From an uncultured Bacilli bacterium (GTDB taxonomy: Bacteria; Bacillota_I; Bacilli_A; RF39; UBA660): 46,901 nucleotides of DNA. This document shows, piece by piece, positions 18,171 through 27,215 of this stretch. The notes beneath the pieces were generated by a model. That model was given only the letters and a program-made list of their open reading frames with translations. It was not told the origin of the DNA and ran no database searches. Location of the stretch: the NCBI GenBank assembly GCA_947625625.1, contig CANQPC010000007.1, forward strand, positions 1 through 46,901, given 5' to 3'. A program made the translations under genes and the position numbers. Every line of letters begins with the position of its first letter. The stretch's first letter is position 1.

Positions 18171-18476
18171 ATGAGACTTAAAACAGGTGATAAAGTAGTA
18201 GTTACATCTGGTTCTAATAAGGGTAAGGAAGGTAAAATTACTAAAATATTAGATGATAGAGTTATCGTCGAAGGTGTCAACATTGTAAAAAAACATTTAA
18301 AACCTAAAAATAATAATGGTAATGGAGAAATCGTCGAAGTTGAAGCACCTATTCATGTGTCTAATGTAATGCTTCTTGACCCAAAGACAAAGAAACCTAC
18401 AAAGGTTAGAATAGAAAAAGATAGTAAAGGTAAAAAAATTAGAATATCAAAGAAATCTAATGAAAAGATTGACTAA
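18171..18476 (+). CDS. rplX: Ribosomal protein L24
   Basis: 101 residues with a KOW motif at the N-terminus (GDKVVVTSGSNKGKEGKITKI). It initiates 50S assembly. VIVEGVNIVKKHLKP and VSNVMLLDPKTKKPTKV complete the family pattern. The SD AAAGGAGG is present. Confidence 0.97.
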   Translation: MRLKTGDKVVVTSGSNKGKEGKITKILDDRVIVEGVNIVKKHLKPKNNNGNGEIVEVEAPIHVSNVMLLDPKTKKPTKVRIEKDSKGKKIRISKKSNEKID

Positions 18477-18498
18477 TTTGGAAGGAGGGCGAAAGTAA

Positions 18499-19038
18499 AT
18501 GAACCGCCTAAGAGAAAAATATATAAAAGAAGTTGTTCCAAGTTTAATAGAAAAACATGGTTACAAGACTCCAATGCTCGTTCCAAAAATCGAGAAAATT
18601 GTCGTAAATATGGGAGTTGGAGATGCTACTGTTAATTCTAAGAACTTAGAAAACGCCGTTAAAGAATTAGAAAAAATAACAGGCTTAAAGGCAGTAGAAA
18701 CTACCGCTAAAAAGTCAATTGCTTCATTTAAAGTAAGAGAAGGACACAAGATTGGTTGTAAAGTAACTCTAAGAGGAGAGAGAATGTATAACTTCTTAGA
18801 TAAGTTAATCAGTATTTCCCTTCCTCGTGTAAGAGATTTCAGAGGAGTATCTCCAAAGAGTTTCGATGGAAGAGGAAACTATACAATTGGAATTAAAGAA
18901 CAAATTATCTTCCCTGAAATTAATTTCGATGAAGTTGAGAAAGTAAGAGGAATGGATATCGTTATCGTTACGACTGCTAAAACTGACGAAGAAGCATTTG
19001 ATTTATTAAAAGAACTTGGAGTTCCTTTTAGGAAATAA
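18499..19038 (+). CDS. rplE: Ribosomal protein L5
   Basis: 179 residues, a 5S rRNA-binding protein of the central protuberance. The [11 protein letters not shown] segment, [16 protein letters not shown], and [19 protein letters not shown] with [10 protein letters not shown] are all present. The SD is GGAAGGAGG. Confidence 0.98.
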   Translation: MNRLREKYIKEVVPSLIEKHGYKTPMLVPKIEKIVVNMGVGDATVNSKNLENAVKELEKITGLKAVETTAKKSIASFKVREGHKIGCKVTLRGERMYNFLDKLISISLPRVRDFRGVSPKSFDGRGNYTIGIKEQIIFPEINFDEVEKVRGMDIVIVTTAKTDEEAFDLLKELGVPFRK

Positions 19039-19051
19039 GGAGAGGAATAAT

Positions 19052-19237
19052 ATGGCAAGAAAATCAATGATTATTAAATCAGAAAAAGAACCTAAATTTA
19101 AGGTTAGAAAATATACTAGATGTAAAATTTGTGGAAGGCCTCATGCTGTTCTTAAGAAATATGGTATCTGCCGTATTTGCTTTAGAGAACTTGCATACAA
19201 AGGTCAAATACCTGGTGTTAAAAAATCAAGCTGGTAA
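19052..19237 (+). CDS. rpsN: Ribosomal protein S14, zinc-binding (type Z)
   Basis: 61 residues with four zinc ligands at C24, C27, C40 and C43 (CKIC...CRIC), i.e. the short zinc-dependent S14 common in Bacillota and Mollicutes. ATG 19052 is chosen because GGAGAGG lies 8-14 bases upstream and family members begin MARKSM. An in-frame ATG at 19016 lies inside rplE. Confidence 0.97.
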   Translation: MARKSMIIKSEKEPKFKVRKYTRCKICGRPHAVLKKYGICRICFRELAYKGQIPGVKKSSW

Positions 19238-19297
19238 TTTAATTTTTTGTTAAAATTGGGGTATTTGAATATGCCTGTAAAAAACTGCTATTGATAA

Positions 19298-19522
19298 GGA
19301 GAAGCGGATGCTCCAGTATACCATCGCTTTTCGGTAAAATATCGTGAAGATAGCTATAAAAGTGTTCTTTATATTGGTTATCTAACTTGAATATCAGTTT
19401 CAAGATGGCGAGTAGATAATACCGCAAAAATGGATGAATGTATAAAAGAATTTGCTAAAAAATTCAAGGGTGATTCAAAGACAAGACGAAGAATTAAACC
19501 AGAGAATTTAGTTTCAGACTAA
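19298..19522 (+). pseudogene. Decayed unidentified gene between rpsN and rpsH
   Basis: The 307-base gap between rpsN and rpsH is unusually long for this operon. One frame from 19298 to TAA 19520-19522 stays open for 74 codons apart from a single TGA at 19388-19390. Its product reads PVYHRFSVKYREDSYKSV, and after the stop RWRVDNTAKMDECIKEF and [14 protein letters not shown], which looks like real basic protein. There is no obvious start. I do not recognise the family; a remnant of an inserted gene is the best reading. Confidence 0.5.
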
Positions 19523-19544
19523 AATAAAAGAAGGAGGGATTTTA

Positions 19545-19934
19545 ATGACAGATCCAATCGCAGATATGCTTACGAGAATTCGTAATGCTAATCAAAATAG
19601 AAATGCATCTTGTGAAGTTCCAGCTTCGAAAATGAAAGAAGATATTGCTAGAATTTTAAAAGATGAAGGTTTCATTGAAGATTACAAAGTAAATAACGAT
19701 ACTGTTCAAGGAACGATAACATTGACATTAAAATACAAAAATAAAGAAAGAGTAATTACTGGTCTTAAGAGAATATCGAAACCAGGACTTAGAGTTTATG
19801 CTAAAGCTTATGAATTACCTACAGTTTTAAATGGTCTTGGAATTGCTATCATCTCGACATCTAAAGGACTTATGACTGACAAAGAAGCTCGTAAGAATTC
19901 ATTAGGTGGAGAAGTAATTGCTTACATATGGTAG
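19545..19934 (+). CDS. rpsH: Ribosomal protein S8
   Basis: 129 residues, a 16S central-domain binder and, in E. coli, the spc-operon repressor. [14 protein letters not shown] at the start and [20 protein letters not shown] near the end are diagnostic. The SD AGAAGGAGGG is ideal and lies just after the remnant described at 19298-19522. Confidence 0.98.
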   Translation: MTDPIADMLTRIRNANQNRNASCEVPASKMKEDIARILKDEGFIEDYKVNNDTVQGTITLTLKYKNKERVITGLKRISKPGLRVYAKAYELPTVLNGLGIAIISTSKGLMTDKEARKNSLGGEVIAYIW

Positions 19935-19944
19935 GTGATAGGAA

Positions 19945-20484
19945 ATGAGTCGTATTGGTAAGAGAGTTTTAACTATCCCTGAAAATGTTAATGTTAATGT
20001 CGAAAATAATATGGTTACTGTAAAAGGACCTAAAGGTGAATTAAACCTTGAGTTAGTAAAAAATATTGAAGTAAAAGTCGAAGATAACACTGTTAAAGTT
20101 AATGCTTTAAAAGACGATAAATTTACTCATGCTATGCATGGTACTACTAATGCTAATATTCGTAATATGATTATTGGTGTAAGTGAAGGCTATTCTAAAG
20201 GATTAGAGATTATTGGTGTCGGATATAGATTTAATCCATCGGGAAATAAGCTTACTATTTCTGCTGGTTATTCACATCCTGTAGTACTTGATGTTCCTGC
20301 AGGGTTAACGGTAAAGTCTATCAGTAATACCGAAATTGAAGTAGCGGGTACCGATAAAGAAAAAGTTGGTGAATTTGCCGCTAAAATAAGAGATGTTAGA
20401 AAGCCTGAACCATATAAGGGTAAAGGTATTAAGTATAAAGGTGAACAAATTCGCCGTAAAGAAGGAAAGAAAGCTTCTAAATAA
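19945..20484 (+). CDS. rplF: Ribosomal protein L6
   Basis: 179 residues with the duplicated L6 fold. MSRIGKRVLTIPENV, TVKGPKGEL, and the C-terminal signature PEPYKGKGIKYKGEQIRRKEG are present. It sits 10 bases after rpsH with a GGTGATAGGAA SD inside the rpsH end. Confidence 0.98.
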   Translation: MSRIGKRVLTIPENVNVNVENNMVTVKGPKGELNLELVKNIEVKVEDNTVKVNALKDDKFTHAMHGTTNANIRNMIIGVSEGYSKGLEIIGVGYRFNPSGNKLTISAGYSHPVVLDVPAGLTVKSISNTEIEVAGTDKEKVGEFAAKIRDVRKPEPYKGKGIKYKGEQIRRKEGKKASK

Positions 20485-20503
20485 TAAGTAAAGGAGATTC
20501 TAT

Positions 20504-20866
20504 ATGATAAAGAAAGTTTCAAGAAATGAAATGAGAAAAGTAAGACATGCTAGGATAAGAGAAAATTTATCTGGGACTAGTGAAAAACCTAGACTATGTG
20601 TGTTTAGATCTAATGCAAATATTGAAGCTCAAATAATTGATGACAGTAAAGGCGTAACTTTAGTTAGCGCATCATCATTAGAAAAAGAATTAAAACTTAA
20701 AAATGGTGGTAATGTTGAAGCTGCTAAAGTAATTGGTGCTGAAATTGCCAAGAGAGCAAAAAAAGCTAAAATAACTACTGTTGTATTTGATAGAGGTGGT
20801 TATCTTTATCATGGACGTGTTAAGGCTTTAGCCGATGCAGCACGTGACGGTGGTTTAGAATTCTAA
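20504..20866 (+). CDS. rplR: Ribosomal protein L18
   Basis: 120 residues, a 5S rRNA-binding protein. [23 protein letters not shown]-type N-terminus and [21 protein letters not shown] near the C-terminus are diagnostic, and the protein is of standard length. The SD is AAAGGAG. Confidence 0.97.
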   Translation: MIKKVSRNEMRKVRHARIRENLSGTSEKPRLCVFRSNANIEAQIIDDSKGVTLVSASSLEKELKLKNGGNVEAAKVIGAEIAKRAKKAKITTVVFDRGGYLYHGRVKALADAARDGGLEF

Positions 20867-20887
20867 TGTGAGGAGGAAACAAGAGGG

Positions 20888-21466
20888 ATGAACGAAGAAA
20901 TTAAAAAAGAGGATAATAAAGCCGAAAACAAACCTCGTAAGTTCGAAAAGAGAAGACCTAGAAACAACAATAATTCTGCTAGACCTAAATCAGATTTAGA
21001 AGATAAAGTAATTGAAATTAGAAGAGTTACTAAAGTTGTTAAAGGTGGTAGACAGTTTCGTTTTGCCGCTACTGTCGTAGTAGGAAATAGAAAAGGTATG
21101 GTTGGCCTTGGTACTGGTAAGGCTAAAGAAATGCCAGATGCTGTTAAGAAGGCAAGAGAAGCTGCTAGTAAAAATTTATTTAAAGTTGATTTAATCGATA
21201 ATCGTACAATATCTCACGATATAATCGTCAAAGAAGGAGCATGCCGAGTAATGCTTAAACCTGCTAAGGAAGGTACGGGAGTTAAAGCGGGAGGACCTGT
21301 TAGAGATGTCCTCGAATTGGCTGGTGTCAAAGATGTATTATCAAAGTCACTCGGTTCAAGTACAAAGATCAATGCTGCTAGAGCAACTCTTAATGCACTA
21401 AAAGGTCAGAGATCTCCTAGTCATGTTGCTTACTTAAGAGATAAGACAGTAGAGGAGTTGAGATAA
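20888..21466 (+). CDS. rpsE: Ribosomal protein S5
   Basis: 192 residues, a 30S fidelity protein. A basic, Asn-rich N-terminal extension of about 40 residues precedes the double-stranded RNA-binding-like domain ([19 protein letters not shown]). [17 protein letters not shown] and [18 protein letters not shown] complete the family pattern. It overlaps rplO by one base. The usual next gene, rpmD (L30), is absent. Confidence 0.97.
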   Translation: MNEEIKKEDNKAENKPRKFEKRRPRNNNNSARPKSDLEDKVIEIRRVTKVVKGGRQFRFAATVVVGNRKGMVGLGTGKAKEMPDAVKKAREAASKNLFKVDLIDNRTISHDIIVKEGACRVMLKPAKEGTGVKAGGPVRDVLELAGVKDVLSKSLGSSTKINAARATLNALKGQRSPSHVAYLRDKTVEELR

Positions 21467-21909
21467 TGAAACTAAATGAATTATATTCAGTAGAGGGCTC
21501 AGTTAAAGCGAGAAAGAGAATTGGTCGCGGACAGGGTTCAGGAACTGGTAAGACGAGTGGTAAAGGACATAAAGGACAAAATGCCAGAAGTGGAGGCGGA
21601 GTAAGACCTGGATTTGAAGGAGGACAACTTCCACTATTTAGAAGATTATCGAAAAAAGGATTTAGTAACTATATTTTTAAAACAGTTTATGCAACTGTCA
21701 ATGTAGGAGACTTAAATAGATTTGAAGATGGTGCGACAGTAGATACTAAACTATTAAAAGAAGCAGGTCTTATTAAAAAAGAATTAGATGGTGTAAAAGT
21801 TTTAGGTAATGGTGAACTTACCAAGAAGCTTACAGTAAAAGCAGTTGCTTTTTCTAAGACTGCGAAAGAAAAAATTGAAAAAATAGGTGGAAAAACTGAG
21901 GTGATTTAG
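21466..21909 (+). CDS. rplO: Ribosomal protein L15
   Basis: 147 residues, a late 50S assembly protein. The glycine-rich N-terminal core [20 protein letters not shown] and [17 protein letters not shown] are diagnostic. It directly follows rpsE at the shared base of TAATG, so no room remains for rpmD. Confidence 0.98.
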   Translation: MKLNELYSVEGSVKARKRIGRGQGSGTGKTSGKGHKGQNARSGGGVRPGFEGGQLPLFRRLSKKGFSNYIFKTVYATVNVGDLNRFEDGATVDTKLLKEAGLIKKELDGVKVLGNGELTKKLTVKAVAFSKTAKEKIEKIGGKTEVI

Positions 21910-23172
21910 ATGATTAAAAATCTAAAATTAATCTTTAGTCCTAAAAATAAAGATATTAGGAAAAGAATCGGTTTTACCTTGTTTGGATTACTAATATTTG
22001 CTCTTGGAACAACTATTCCTGTACCAGGAACAGAAGGAGCAATATCTAATTTAGGACTATGGGAACTCTACAATGCGATAGGTGGAGGTGCACTTAAAAA
22101 CTTTTCAATTTTTGCTTTAGGTGTTATGCCTTATATTTCCGCTAGTATCGTAACGGGAGTACTACAGATGGATATTATTCCTTATTTTACAGAACTTAAG
22201 GAAAGTGGAGAACAAGGAAGACAAAAAATAAATCAAATTAATAGATATATTGGTATTATTCTAGCTTTCTTACAAGGATTTGCGATGGCATTTACCTTTG
22301 TCAAAGGAGCGGGAACTTTAGAGTATTTCAAGATAGCTCTCATCTTGACTGGTGGTACAGCTTTTCTATTGTGGCTCGGCGACCAGATTACCCAAAAAGG
22401 ACTTGGAAATGGTGTTTCATTAATTATAATGGCCGGTATTATTTCAACTGTACCTAAAATGTTTATTGATACCTTTACTAGTTTAATAATTGATAGAACA
22501 GGCTCATTATTCTTAGGTATAATTGGATTTGCCTTGTTTGTATTATTTTATCTATTAATTGTTGTCGGAGTAGTATTTGAAGAGACTTCAGAAAGAAGAA
22601 TACCTATCCAATATTCTAACCGAACAGCATCAGCTTACGGACAGAAACAGAATTATATTCCTTTTAAAATTAATTCTGCTGGAGTAATGCCAGTTATCTT
22701 TGCTTCAGTACTTCTTTCGATACCAACTTTTATCGCTGGTATTTTAGGAGAAGAATCGGGATTTTCAGTTTTTGTAACTAAGTATATTGGGTATACGACA
22801 CCAACTGGTTTTGTCTTATATATTGTCTTAATATTCGTCTTTGGATTTTTCTATACTAATATGCAGATTAATCCGAAGGAACTTGCTAAAAATCTTAATA
22901 AGAGTGGTGGATATATTCCGGGAGTTAGACCTGGAAAGGAAACAGAAAAATATATTAAAAGAATATTAAATAGAATTACACTTCTCGGTTCAATATTTAT
23001 TGCTATTATTGCAGGACTTCCAATAATATTTAGTAGTTTTATTGACACGGGACTTCCAGCTTCGGTAAGTATCGGTGGTACGGGACTATTAATTGTCGTA
23101 GGTGTAGCAATCGAAACTTGCAAACAATTAGAAAGTAGTTTATTAAATAGAAATTATAAAGGAGCAAGATAA
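21910..23172 (+). CDS. secY: Protein translocase subunit SecY
   Basis: 420 residues and ten membrane spans, the channel of the Sec translocon. It starts immediately after the rplO stop, with GAGGTGA upstream. Diagnostic parts are the plug region TTIPVPG, FALGVMPYISASIVTGVLQ (spans 1-2), GNGVSLIIMAGI, and the cytoplasmic loop PIQYSNRTASAYGQ. It overlaps adk by one base. It is needed for export of the surface proteins seen elsewhere in the window. Confidence 0.98.
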   Translation: MIKNLKLIFSPKNKDIRKRIGFTLFGLLIFALGTTIPVPGTEGAISNLGLWELYNAIGGGALKNFSIFALGVMPYISASIVTGVLQMDIIPYFTELKESGEQGRQKINQINRYIGIILAFLQGFAMAFTFVKGAGTLEYFKIALILTGGTAFLLWLGDQITQKGLGNGVSLIIMAGIISTVPKMFIDTFTSLIIDRTGSLFLGIIGFALFVLFYLLIVVGVVFEETSERRIPIQYSNRTASAYGQKQNYIPFKINSAGVMPVIFASVLLSIPTFIAGILGEESGFSVFVTKYIGYTTPTGFVLYIVLIFVFGFFYTNMQINPKELAKNLNKSGGYIPGVRPGKETEKYIKRILNRITLLGSIFIAIIAGLPIIFSSFIDTGLPASVSIGGTGLLIVVGVAIETCKQLESSLLNRNYKGAR

Positions 23173-23825
23173 TGAAGAATATTATATTTATTGCTCCTCC
23201 AGCAGCGGGGAAAGGAACAGTATCGGCAATGATTTGTGACAAATATAATATTCCCCATATCTCGACAGGTGATTTATTACGTGATGAGATTGCTAAAGAG
23301 ACAAAAATTGGTATGCAGATTAAAGAGATCATTGCTAGAGGAGATTTAGTAAGCAGTGATATTATCGTTAAATTATTGAAAAAAAGATTATTGGAAAAAG
23401 ATGCTAAAAAAGGTTATATCTTAGATGGATATCCTAGAAATATCGATCAGGCTAGAGGATATGACGAATTACTCAAAGAACTATCTGGTGAAATGGGTAA
23501 AGTAATATTTTTAGATATCGATAAAGAAGAAGCTTTAAAAAGAGTAACTAGTCGAATTGTCTGTCCGAAATGTGGTGCTTCATACAATTTGATGACTAAA
23601 GAACTTGCACCAGTTAGAGAGGGAATCTGCGATAGATGCGACAGTAAACTCAGTGTGCGAGCAGATGATAATGAAGAGACTTTCGGAAAAAGATTTGATA
23701 CTTATATGAAAGAGACTTATCCGCTAATAGAGTATTATCAAAAAGCTGGAAATTTAGTTAGAATTGACGTCAATGGAAAGTCGACTTCGGAAGTATTTGA
23801 AGAAGTAAAGAAGGTAATTGTGTGA
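23172..23825 (+). CDS. adk: Adenylate kinase with zinc-binding lid
   Basis: 217 residues catalysing ATP + AMP = 2 ADP. The P-loop APPAAGKGT is at about 8-16, with Ala in place of the usual second Gly of GPPGAGKGT. The AMP-binding region ISTGDLLRDE and DGYPRN (85-90) are normal. The long-form lid has four Cys, C131, C134, C153 and C156, as in Gram-positive zinc-containing enzymes. It overlaps map by four bases. Confidence 0.98.
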   Translation: MKNIIFIAPPAAGKGTVSAMICDKYNIPHISTGDLLRDEIAKETKIGMQIKEIIARGDLVSSDIIVKLLKKRLLEKDAKKGYILDGYPRNIDQARGYDELLKELSGEMGKVIFLDIDKEEALKRVTSRIVCPKCGASYNLMTKELAPVREGICDRCDSKLSVRADDNEETFGKRFDTYMKETYPLIEYYQKAGNLVRIDVNGKSTSEVFEEVKKVIV

Positions 23826-24580
23826 TTACTATTAAAAGTGATTATGAGCTTTCTCTTATGAAAGAGGCAGGAAGAATTGTTTACGATACGCATCAGTATT
23901 TAAAGCCTTATATTAAAGCGGGTATTACGACAGAAGAACTAGATAAACTAGCTTATGATTATATTATAAGTAGAGGAGCTACCCCATCTTGTTTAGGCTA
24001 CGAAGGCTTCCCTAAAAGTATCTGTACTTCGGTAAATGAAGTTGTCGTCCATGGAATTCCCAGCAAGCAAAAACTTAAAAATGGTGACATTATCGCTATC
24101 GATATCTGTGCCTGCTATAAAGGTTATCATGGTGATTCAGCTTGGTCGTATGCTGTTGGAGATATTTCTAAAGAGAAAGAATATTTACTCGAACATACCG
24201 AGAAAGCTTTATATGAAGGTTTAAGTAAAATAAAAGCTGGTGTCAAACTTGGCGTAGTATCACATGCAATTGAAGAATATGCTAAGAAGCATAAACTTGG
24301 CGTAGTACGAGAACTTGTCGGTCACGGAATAGGAAATCAATTACACGAAGAACCAGATGTTCCTAACTATGGAAGTGAAGATGAGGGCGTAGTATTAAAA
24401 GAAGGCATGACTATTGCTGTCGAACCAATGCTAAATCTTGGAACACGAAAAGTTTATTTATTAGATGATGATTGGACGATAGTTACAGGTGATAATAAAC
24501 CATCAGCTCACTTTGAACATACAGTTGTTGTAACTAGAGATGGTTATAAAATACTAACGGGAGATGATAATTATGAGTAG
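23822..24580 (+). CDS. map: Methionine aminopeptidase type I
   Basis: 252 residues, removes N-terminal Met from nascent proteins. The start is GTG 23822, overlapping the adk stop. Metal ligands are visible as [15 protein letters not shown] (two Asp), the VGHGIG His, the AVEPM Glu and the HFEHTVVVT Glu. Length is that of the bacterial type Ia enzyme. The end overlaps infA by eight bases. Confidence 0.98.
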   Translation: MITIKSDYELSLMKEAGRIVYDTHQYLKPYIKAGITTEELDKLAYDYIISRGATPSCLGYEGFPKSICTSVNEVVVHGIPSKQKLKNGDIIAIDICACYKGYHGDSAWSYAVGDISKEKEYLLEHTEKALYEGLSKIKAGVKLGVVSHAIEEYAKKHKLGVVRELVGHGIGNQLHEEPDVPNYGSEDEGVVLKEGMTIAVEPMLNLGTRKVYLLDDDWTIVTGDNKPSAHFEHTVVVTRDGYKILTGDDNYE

Positions 24581-24791
24581 AGATAGTGCTATCGAAGTCG
24601 AAGGGAAAGTACTTGATAACTTACCTCAAGGAAAATTTAAAGTTGAACTAGATGGCGGACACATCGTAGTGGCCCATGTTTCTGGTAAAATGCGCATGAA
24701 CAACATACGTATTTTACCAGGTGATACGGTGGTTGTTGCAATGTCACCTTACGATTTAACACAAGGGCGTATAATATATAATAAAAAATAG
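24573..24791 (+). CDS. infA: Translation initiation factor IF-1
   Basis: 72 residues with the OB-fold/S1-like core: [38 protein letters not shown] and [18 protein letters not shown] 24573 is preferred because CGGGAG lies about 9 bases upstream. The in-frame ATG at 24564 is only 2 bases from that SD. It binds the 30S A site during initiation. Confidence 0.97.
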   Translation: MSRDSAIEVEGKVLDNLPQGKFKVELDGGHIVVAHVSGKMRMNNIRILPGDTVVVAMSPYDLTQGRIIYNKK

Positions 24792-24803
24792 GAGTGATGA
24801 AAA

Positions 24804-24917
24804 ATGAAAGTTAGAGCATCAGTTAAGAAAATTTGCGATAAATGCAAGATAATTAAAAGAAAAGGCAAAGTAATGGTAATTTGTGAAAATCCAAAACACA
24901 AACAAACACAAGGTTAA
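24804..24917 (+). CDS. rpmJ: Ribosomal protein L36
   Basis: A very short gene of 37 codons, [15 protein letters not shown] at the start and a TQG end. The zinc ribbon ligands C11, C14, C27 and H32 are all present. It lies between infA and rpsM as in other Bacillota, with the SD AGGAGTGATG 5-12 bases upstream. Confidence 0.97.
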   Translation: MKVRASVKKICDKCKIIKRKGKVMVICENPKHKQTQG

Positions 24918-24937
24918 TATAGGAGGAAAATAAAAAT

Positions 24938-25303
24938 ATGGCAAGAATTAAAGGTGTAGATATACCAAATGAGAAAAGAATAGAAATATCACTTACTTAT
25001 ATTCATGGTATTGGAAGAAAATTGTCAAATGTAATTTTAAAGAATGCAAATGTTGACTTAGATAAGAAAACAAAAGATTTATCTGATGATGAATTATCGA
25101 GAATCAGAAAAGAAATAGAGAAGTATCCTGTCGAAGGTGACTTACGTCGTGAAGTCAATATGAATATTAAAACAAAAATGGAAATTAATTCTTATCAAGG
25201 TATTAGACATAAAAAAGGGTTACCTGTCAGAGGACAGAGAACTAGTAGAAATGCTAAGACTCGTAAGGGCAAAGGTAAAGTTGTTGCCAATAAGAAAAAA
25301 TAA
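24938..25303 (+). CDS. rpsM: Ribosomal protein S13
   Basis: 121 residues of the 30S head with contacts to P-site tRNA and the 50S subunit. [20 protein letters not shown], then [20 protein letters not shown] are diagnostic. The basic C-terminal tail reaches the tRNA. The SD is TAGGAGG. Confidence 0.98.
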   Translation: MARIKGVDIPNEKRIEISLTYIHGIGRKLSNVILKNANVDLDKKTKDLSDDELSRIRKEIEKYPVEGDLRREVNMNIKTKMEINSYQGIRHKKGLPVRGQRTSRNAKTRKGKGKVVANKKK

Positions 25304-25316
25304 TTAGGAGGAAAGT

Positions 25317-25703
25317 ATGGGAAAATATAATTCGAGAAAAAGAAAGACAAAGAAGAATATTCCTACTGGTGTAGTTCATATTCATTCGACATTTAATAAT
25401 ACAATAGTAACAATTACCGATCCAGAAGGAAATGCTGTAAGTTGGGCTTCAGCTGGTACACAAGGTATTAAAGGAAGTAAGAAATCTACTCCATTTGCGG
25501 CTGGTATGGCTGCTGAAGCTGCCGGACGTGAAGCTGCCTCGGCTGGTATGAAAGTGGTAGATGCTTTTGTTAAAGGTCTAGGCGGAGGTAGAGAAGCCGC
25601 TATTAGATCACTTCAAACAGTTGGATTAGAAGTAAGATCAATAACAGATGTAACACCAATCCCACATAATGGATGTCGTCCACCTAAGAGAAGACGTGGA
25701 TAA
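25317..25703 (+). CDS. rpsK: Ribosomal protein S11
   Basis: 128 residues of the 30S platform. [36 protein letters not shown] and the C-terminal [11 protein letters not shown] are diagnostic. AGGAGG precedes it, 13 bases after rpsM. Confidence 0.98.
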   Translation: MGKYNSRKRKTKKNIPTGVVHIHSTFNNTIVTITDPEGNAVSWASAGTQGIKGSKKSTPFAAGMAAEAAGREAASAGMKVVDAFVKGLGGGREAAIRSLQTVGLEVRSITDVTPIPHNGCRPPKRRRG

Positions 25704-25724
25704 TTAAGAAAGGAAGAGTGTCAA

Positions 25725-26684
25725 ATGTTAAAATTTGAAAAACCAGATTATAAAGTAAAAGAATATATAAAAGATTCTTTCTATGGAAAGTTTGAACTTG
25801 AGCCATTAGAGAGAGGTTTTGGAACAACATTAGGTAATGCCCTTCGTAGAGTTATGTTATCTTCTCTTCCAGGAGATGCAATAACTTCCGTTAAAATTGA
25901 TGGAGTAGCTCACGAATTTCAAAAAATTGATGGTGTAATCGAAGATGTTACCGCTATTATTTTGAATTTAAAGAGTGTTGTTATTAAAAATCATGCTCAT
26001 AGTGAAAACAAGATTATTAGATTAAGTAAAGATACTCCAGGAGTAGTTACGGCCGGAGATATCGAACTTGATTCTGATATTGAAATATTAAATCCCGACC
26101 AAGTTATTGCTACCTTAGTAGAAGGTGGAAAACTAAATATGGAAATGACAGTTGGCTCGGGACGTGGTTATACTGTAGCTGACGAGAATAAAAAAGCTTT
26201 AGCATCTGATAAGTCTAAAGTTGGAGCTATTGCTATTGATAGTATTTATTCACCTGTAGAGAGAATTAATTACGAAGTAGAGACAGCGAGAGTCGGACAA
26301 AATAATAATTATGATAAATTAATCCTCGAGGTATGGACTACTGGTGCTATAACTCCTGAAGAGGCACTAGCTTTAGCTTCGAGAATATTAATTGAGCATT
26401 TTGAAATTTTAACAGACTTAAATGCAATTGCTGATGAAACAGGACTTATGATTTCGAAATCTGAAGATCCAAACGTCAAAATATTGGAAACATCAATTGA
26501 TGATTTAGATTTCTCAGTAAGAGCTTATAATTGTTTAAAGAGAGCTAATATCTTAACTCTTAGAGATTTAGTTGAAAAATCAGAAAATGAAATGATGAAG
26601 ATTAGAAATTTAGGTAAAAAATCTCTTAAAGAAGTTATGGATAAAGTAAAAGATATGGGGCTTTCATTTAGAGATGAAAATTAA
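25725..26684 (+). CDS. rpoA: RNA polymerase alpha subunit
   Basis: 319 residues. The N-terminal assembly domain includes ERGFGTTLGNALRRVMLSS, which dimerises and nucleates RNA polymerase. The C-terminal domain, after a linker near 240, has the DNA- and activator-binding helix-hairpin-helix (LKRANILTLRDLVEKSENEM). The length is normal. It lies between rpsK and rplQ as expected. Confidence 0.98.
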   Translation: MLKFEKPDYKVKEYIKDSFYGKFELEPLERGFGTTLGNALRRVMLSSLPGDAITSVKIDGVAHEFQKIDGVIEDVTAIILNLKSVVIKNHAHSENKIIRLSKDTPGVVTAGDIELDSDIEILNPDQVIATLVEGGKLNMEMTVGSGRGYTVADENKKALASDKSKVGAIAIDSIYSPVERINYEVETARVGQNNNYDKLILEVWTTGAITPEEALALASRILIEHFEILTDLNAIADETGLMISKSEDPNVKILETSIDDLDFSVRAYNCLKRANILTLRDLVEKSENEMMKIRNLGKKSLKEVMDKVKDMGLSFRDEN

Positions 26685-26696
26685 TAGGAGGTAATT

Positions 26697-27038
26697 ATGG
26701 CATACAGAAAATTAGGTAGAGAAACGAGACATAGAAGAAGTATGTTAGCTACTTTAACTAAAGAGTTAATTGCAAACGAAAGAATTGTTACTACGGAAAC
26801 GAGAGCTAAAGAAGTAAGAAAAAGCTTTGATAAAATGGTAACTTATGGTAAAAAAGGAACTTTAGTTTCGAGAAGACTTGCTCTTGCCTTTCTTCATAAT
26901 GATGAGAAAGCAGTCAATAAAGTATTTAATGAATTAGCACCAAGATATAGTGACCGCAATGGTGGCTATACGAGAATAATTAAGATGACAGAAAGAAAAG
27001 GCGACGGTGCTTTACAAGTAATATTAGAGCTTGTATAA
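26697..27038 (+). CDS. rplQ: Ribosomal protein L17
   Basis: 113 residues at the tunnel exit. [20 protein letters not shown] and the C-terminal [20 protein letters not shown] are typical. It is the last gene of the cluster; its stop codon is part of a terminator hairpin. Confidence 0.98.
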   Translation: MAYRKLGRETRHRRSMLATLTKELIANERIVTTETRAKEVRKSFDKMVTYGKKGTLVSRRLALAFLHNDEKAVNKVFNELAPRYSDRNGGYTRIIKMTERKGDGALQVILELV

Positions 27039-27066
27039 GAAGATGATTATTTATCTTCTTTTTTTT
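27037..27066 (+). terminator. Rho-independent terminator of the ribosomal cluster
   Basis: AAGAAGAT (27037-27044) pairs with ATCTTCTT (27053-27060) over an 8-base loop, followed by a continuous T-run to 27066. It begins inside the rplQ stop codon. Confidence 0.92.
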
Positions 27067-27103
27067 GCCTACAAATCATATTTGTTTAAAGTTGATACTT
27101 CTA

Positions 27104-27159
27104 CATAATCTCCACACTCTAGAAACACTATTTTTGAAAATATAGTAGTTGTCTAAAAT
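27104..27159. repeat. Scar made of two sequences copied from the 3' side of the BspA gene
   Basis: 27104-27137 matches 29735-29769 at 32 of 35 aligned positions. 27133-27159 matches the last codons and stop of the BspA gene (29668-29694) at 26 of 27 positions. The two pieces occur in the opposite order here and overlap at TTTTGA, as expected for a junction between two lost tandem gene copies. Confidence 0.8.
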
Positions 27160-27177
27160 CTAAAACTATGGTAGAAT
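27149..27177 (+). promoter_or_regulatory. Promoter of the BspA leader transcript
   Basis: TTGTCT at 27149-27154, a 17-bp spacer and TAGAAT at 27172-27177 with an upstream TG giving an extended -10 (TGGTAGAAT). The -35 lies in the copied BspA 3' end. The predicted start is near 27184. Confidence 0.6.
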
Positions 27178-27215
27178 TAATATTGTAATAAAGATAGAAG
27201 GAAGGTGACTCTCTC

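Noticed and set aside
19388-19390. TGA read as Trp (Mycoplasma code)
   Set aside because: Several intact genes end in TGA and Trp is encoded by TGG throughout, so the standard code applies.
19239-19427. A minus-strand frame between rpsN and rpsH
   Set aside because: The plus-strand conceptual product looks more protein-like, and the minus frame has no SD.
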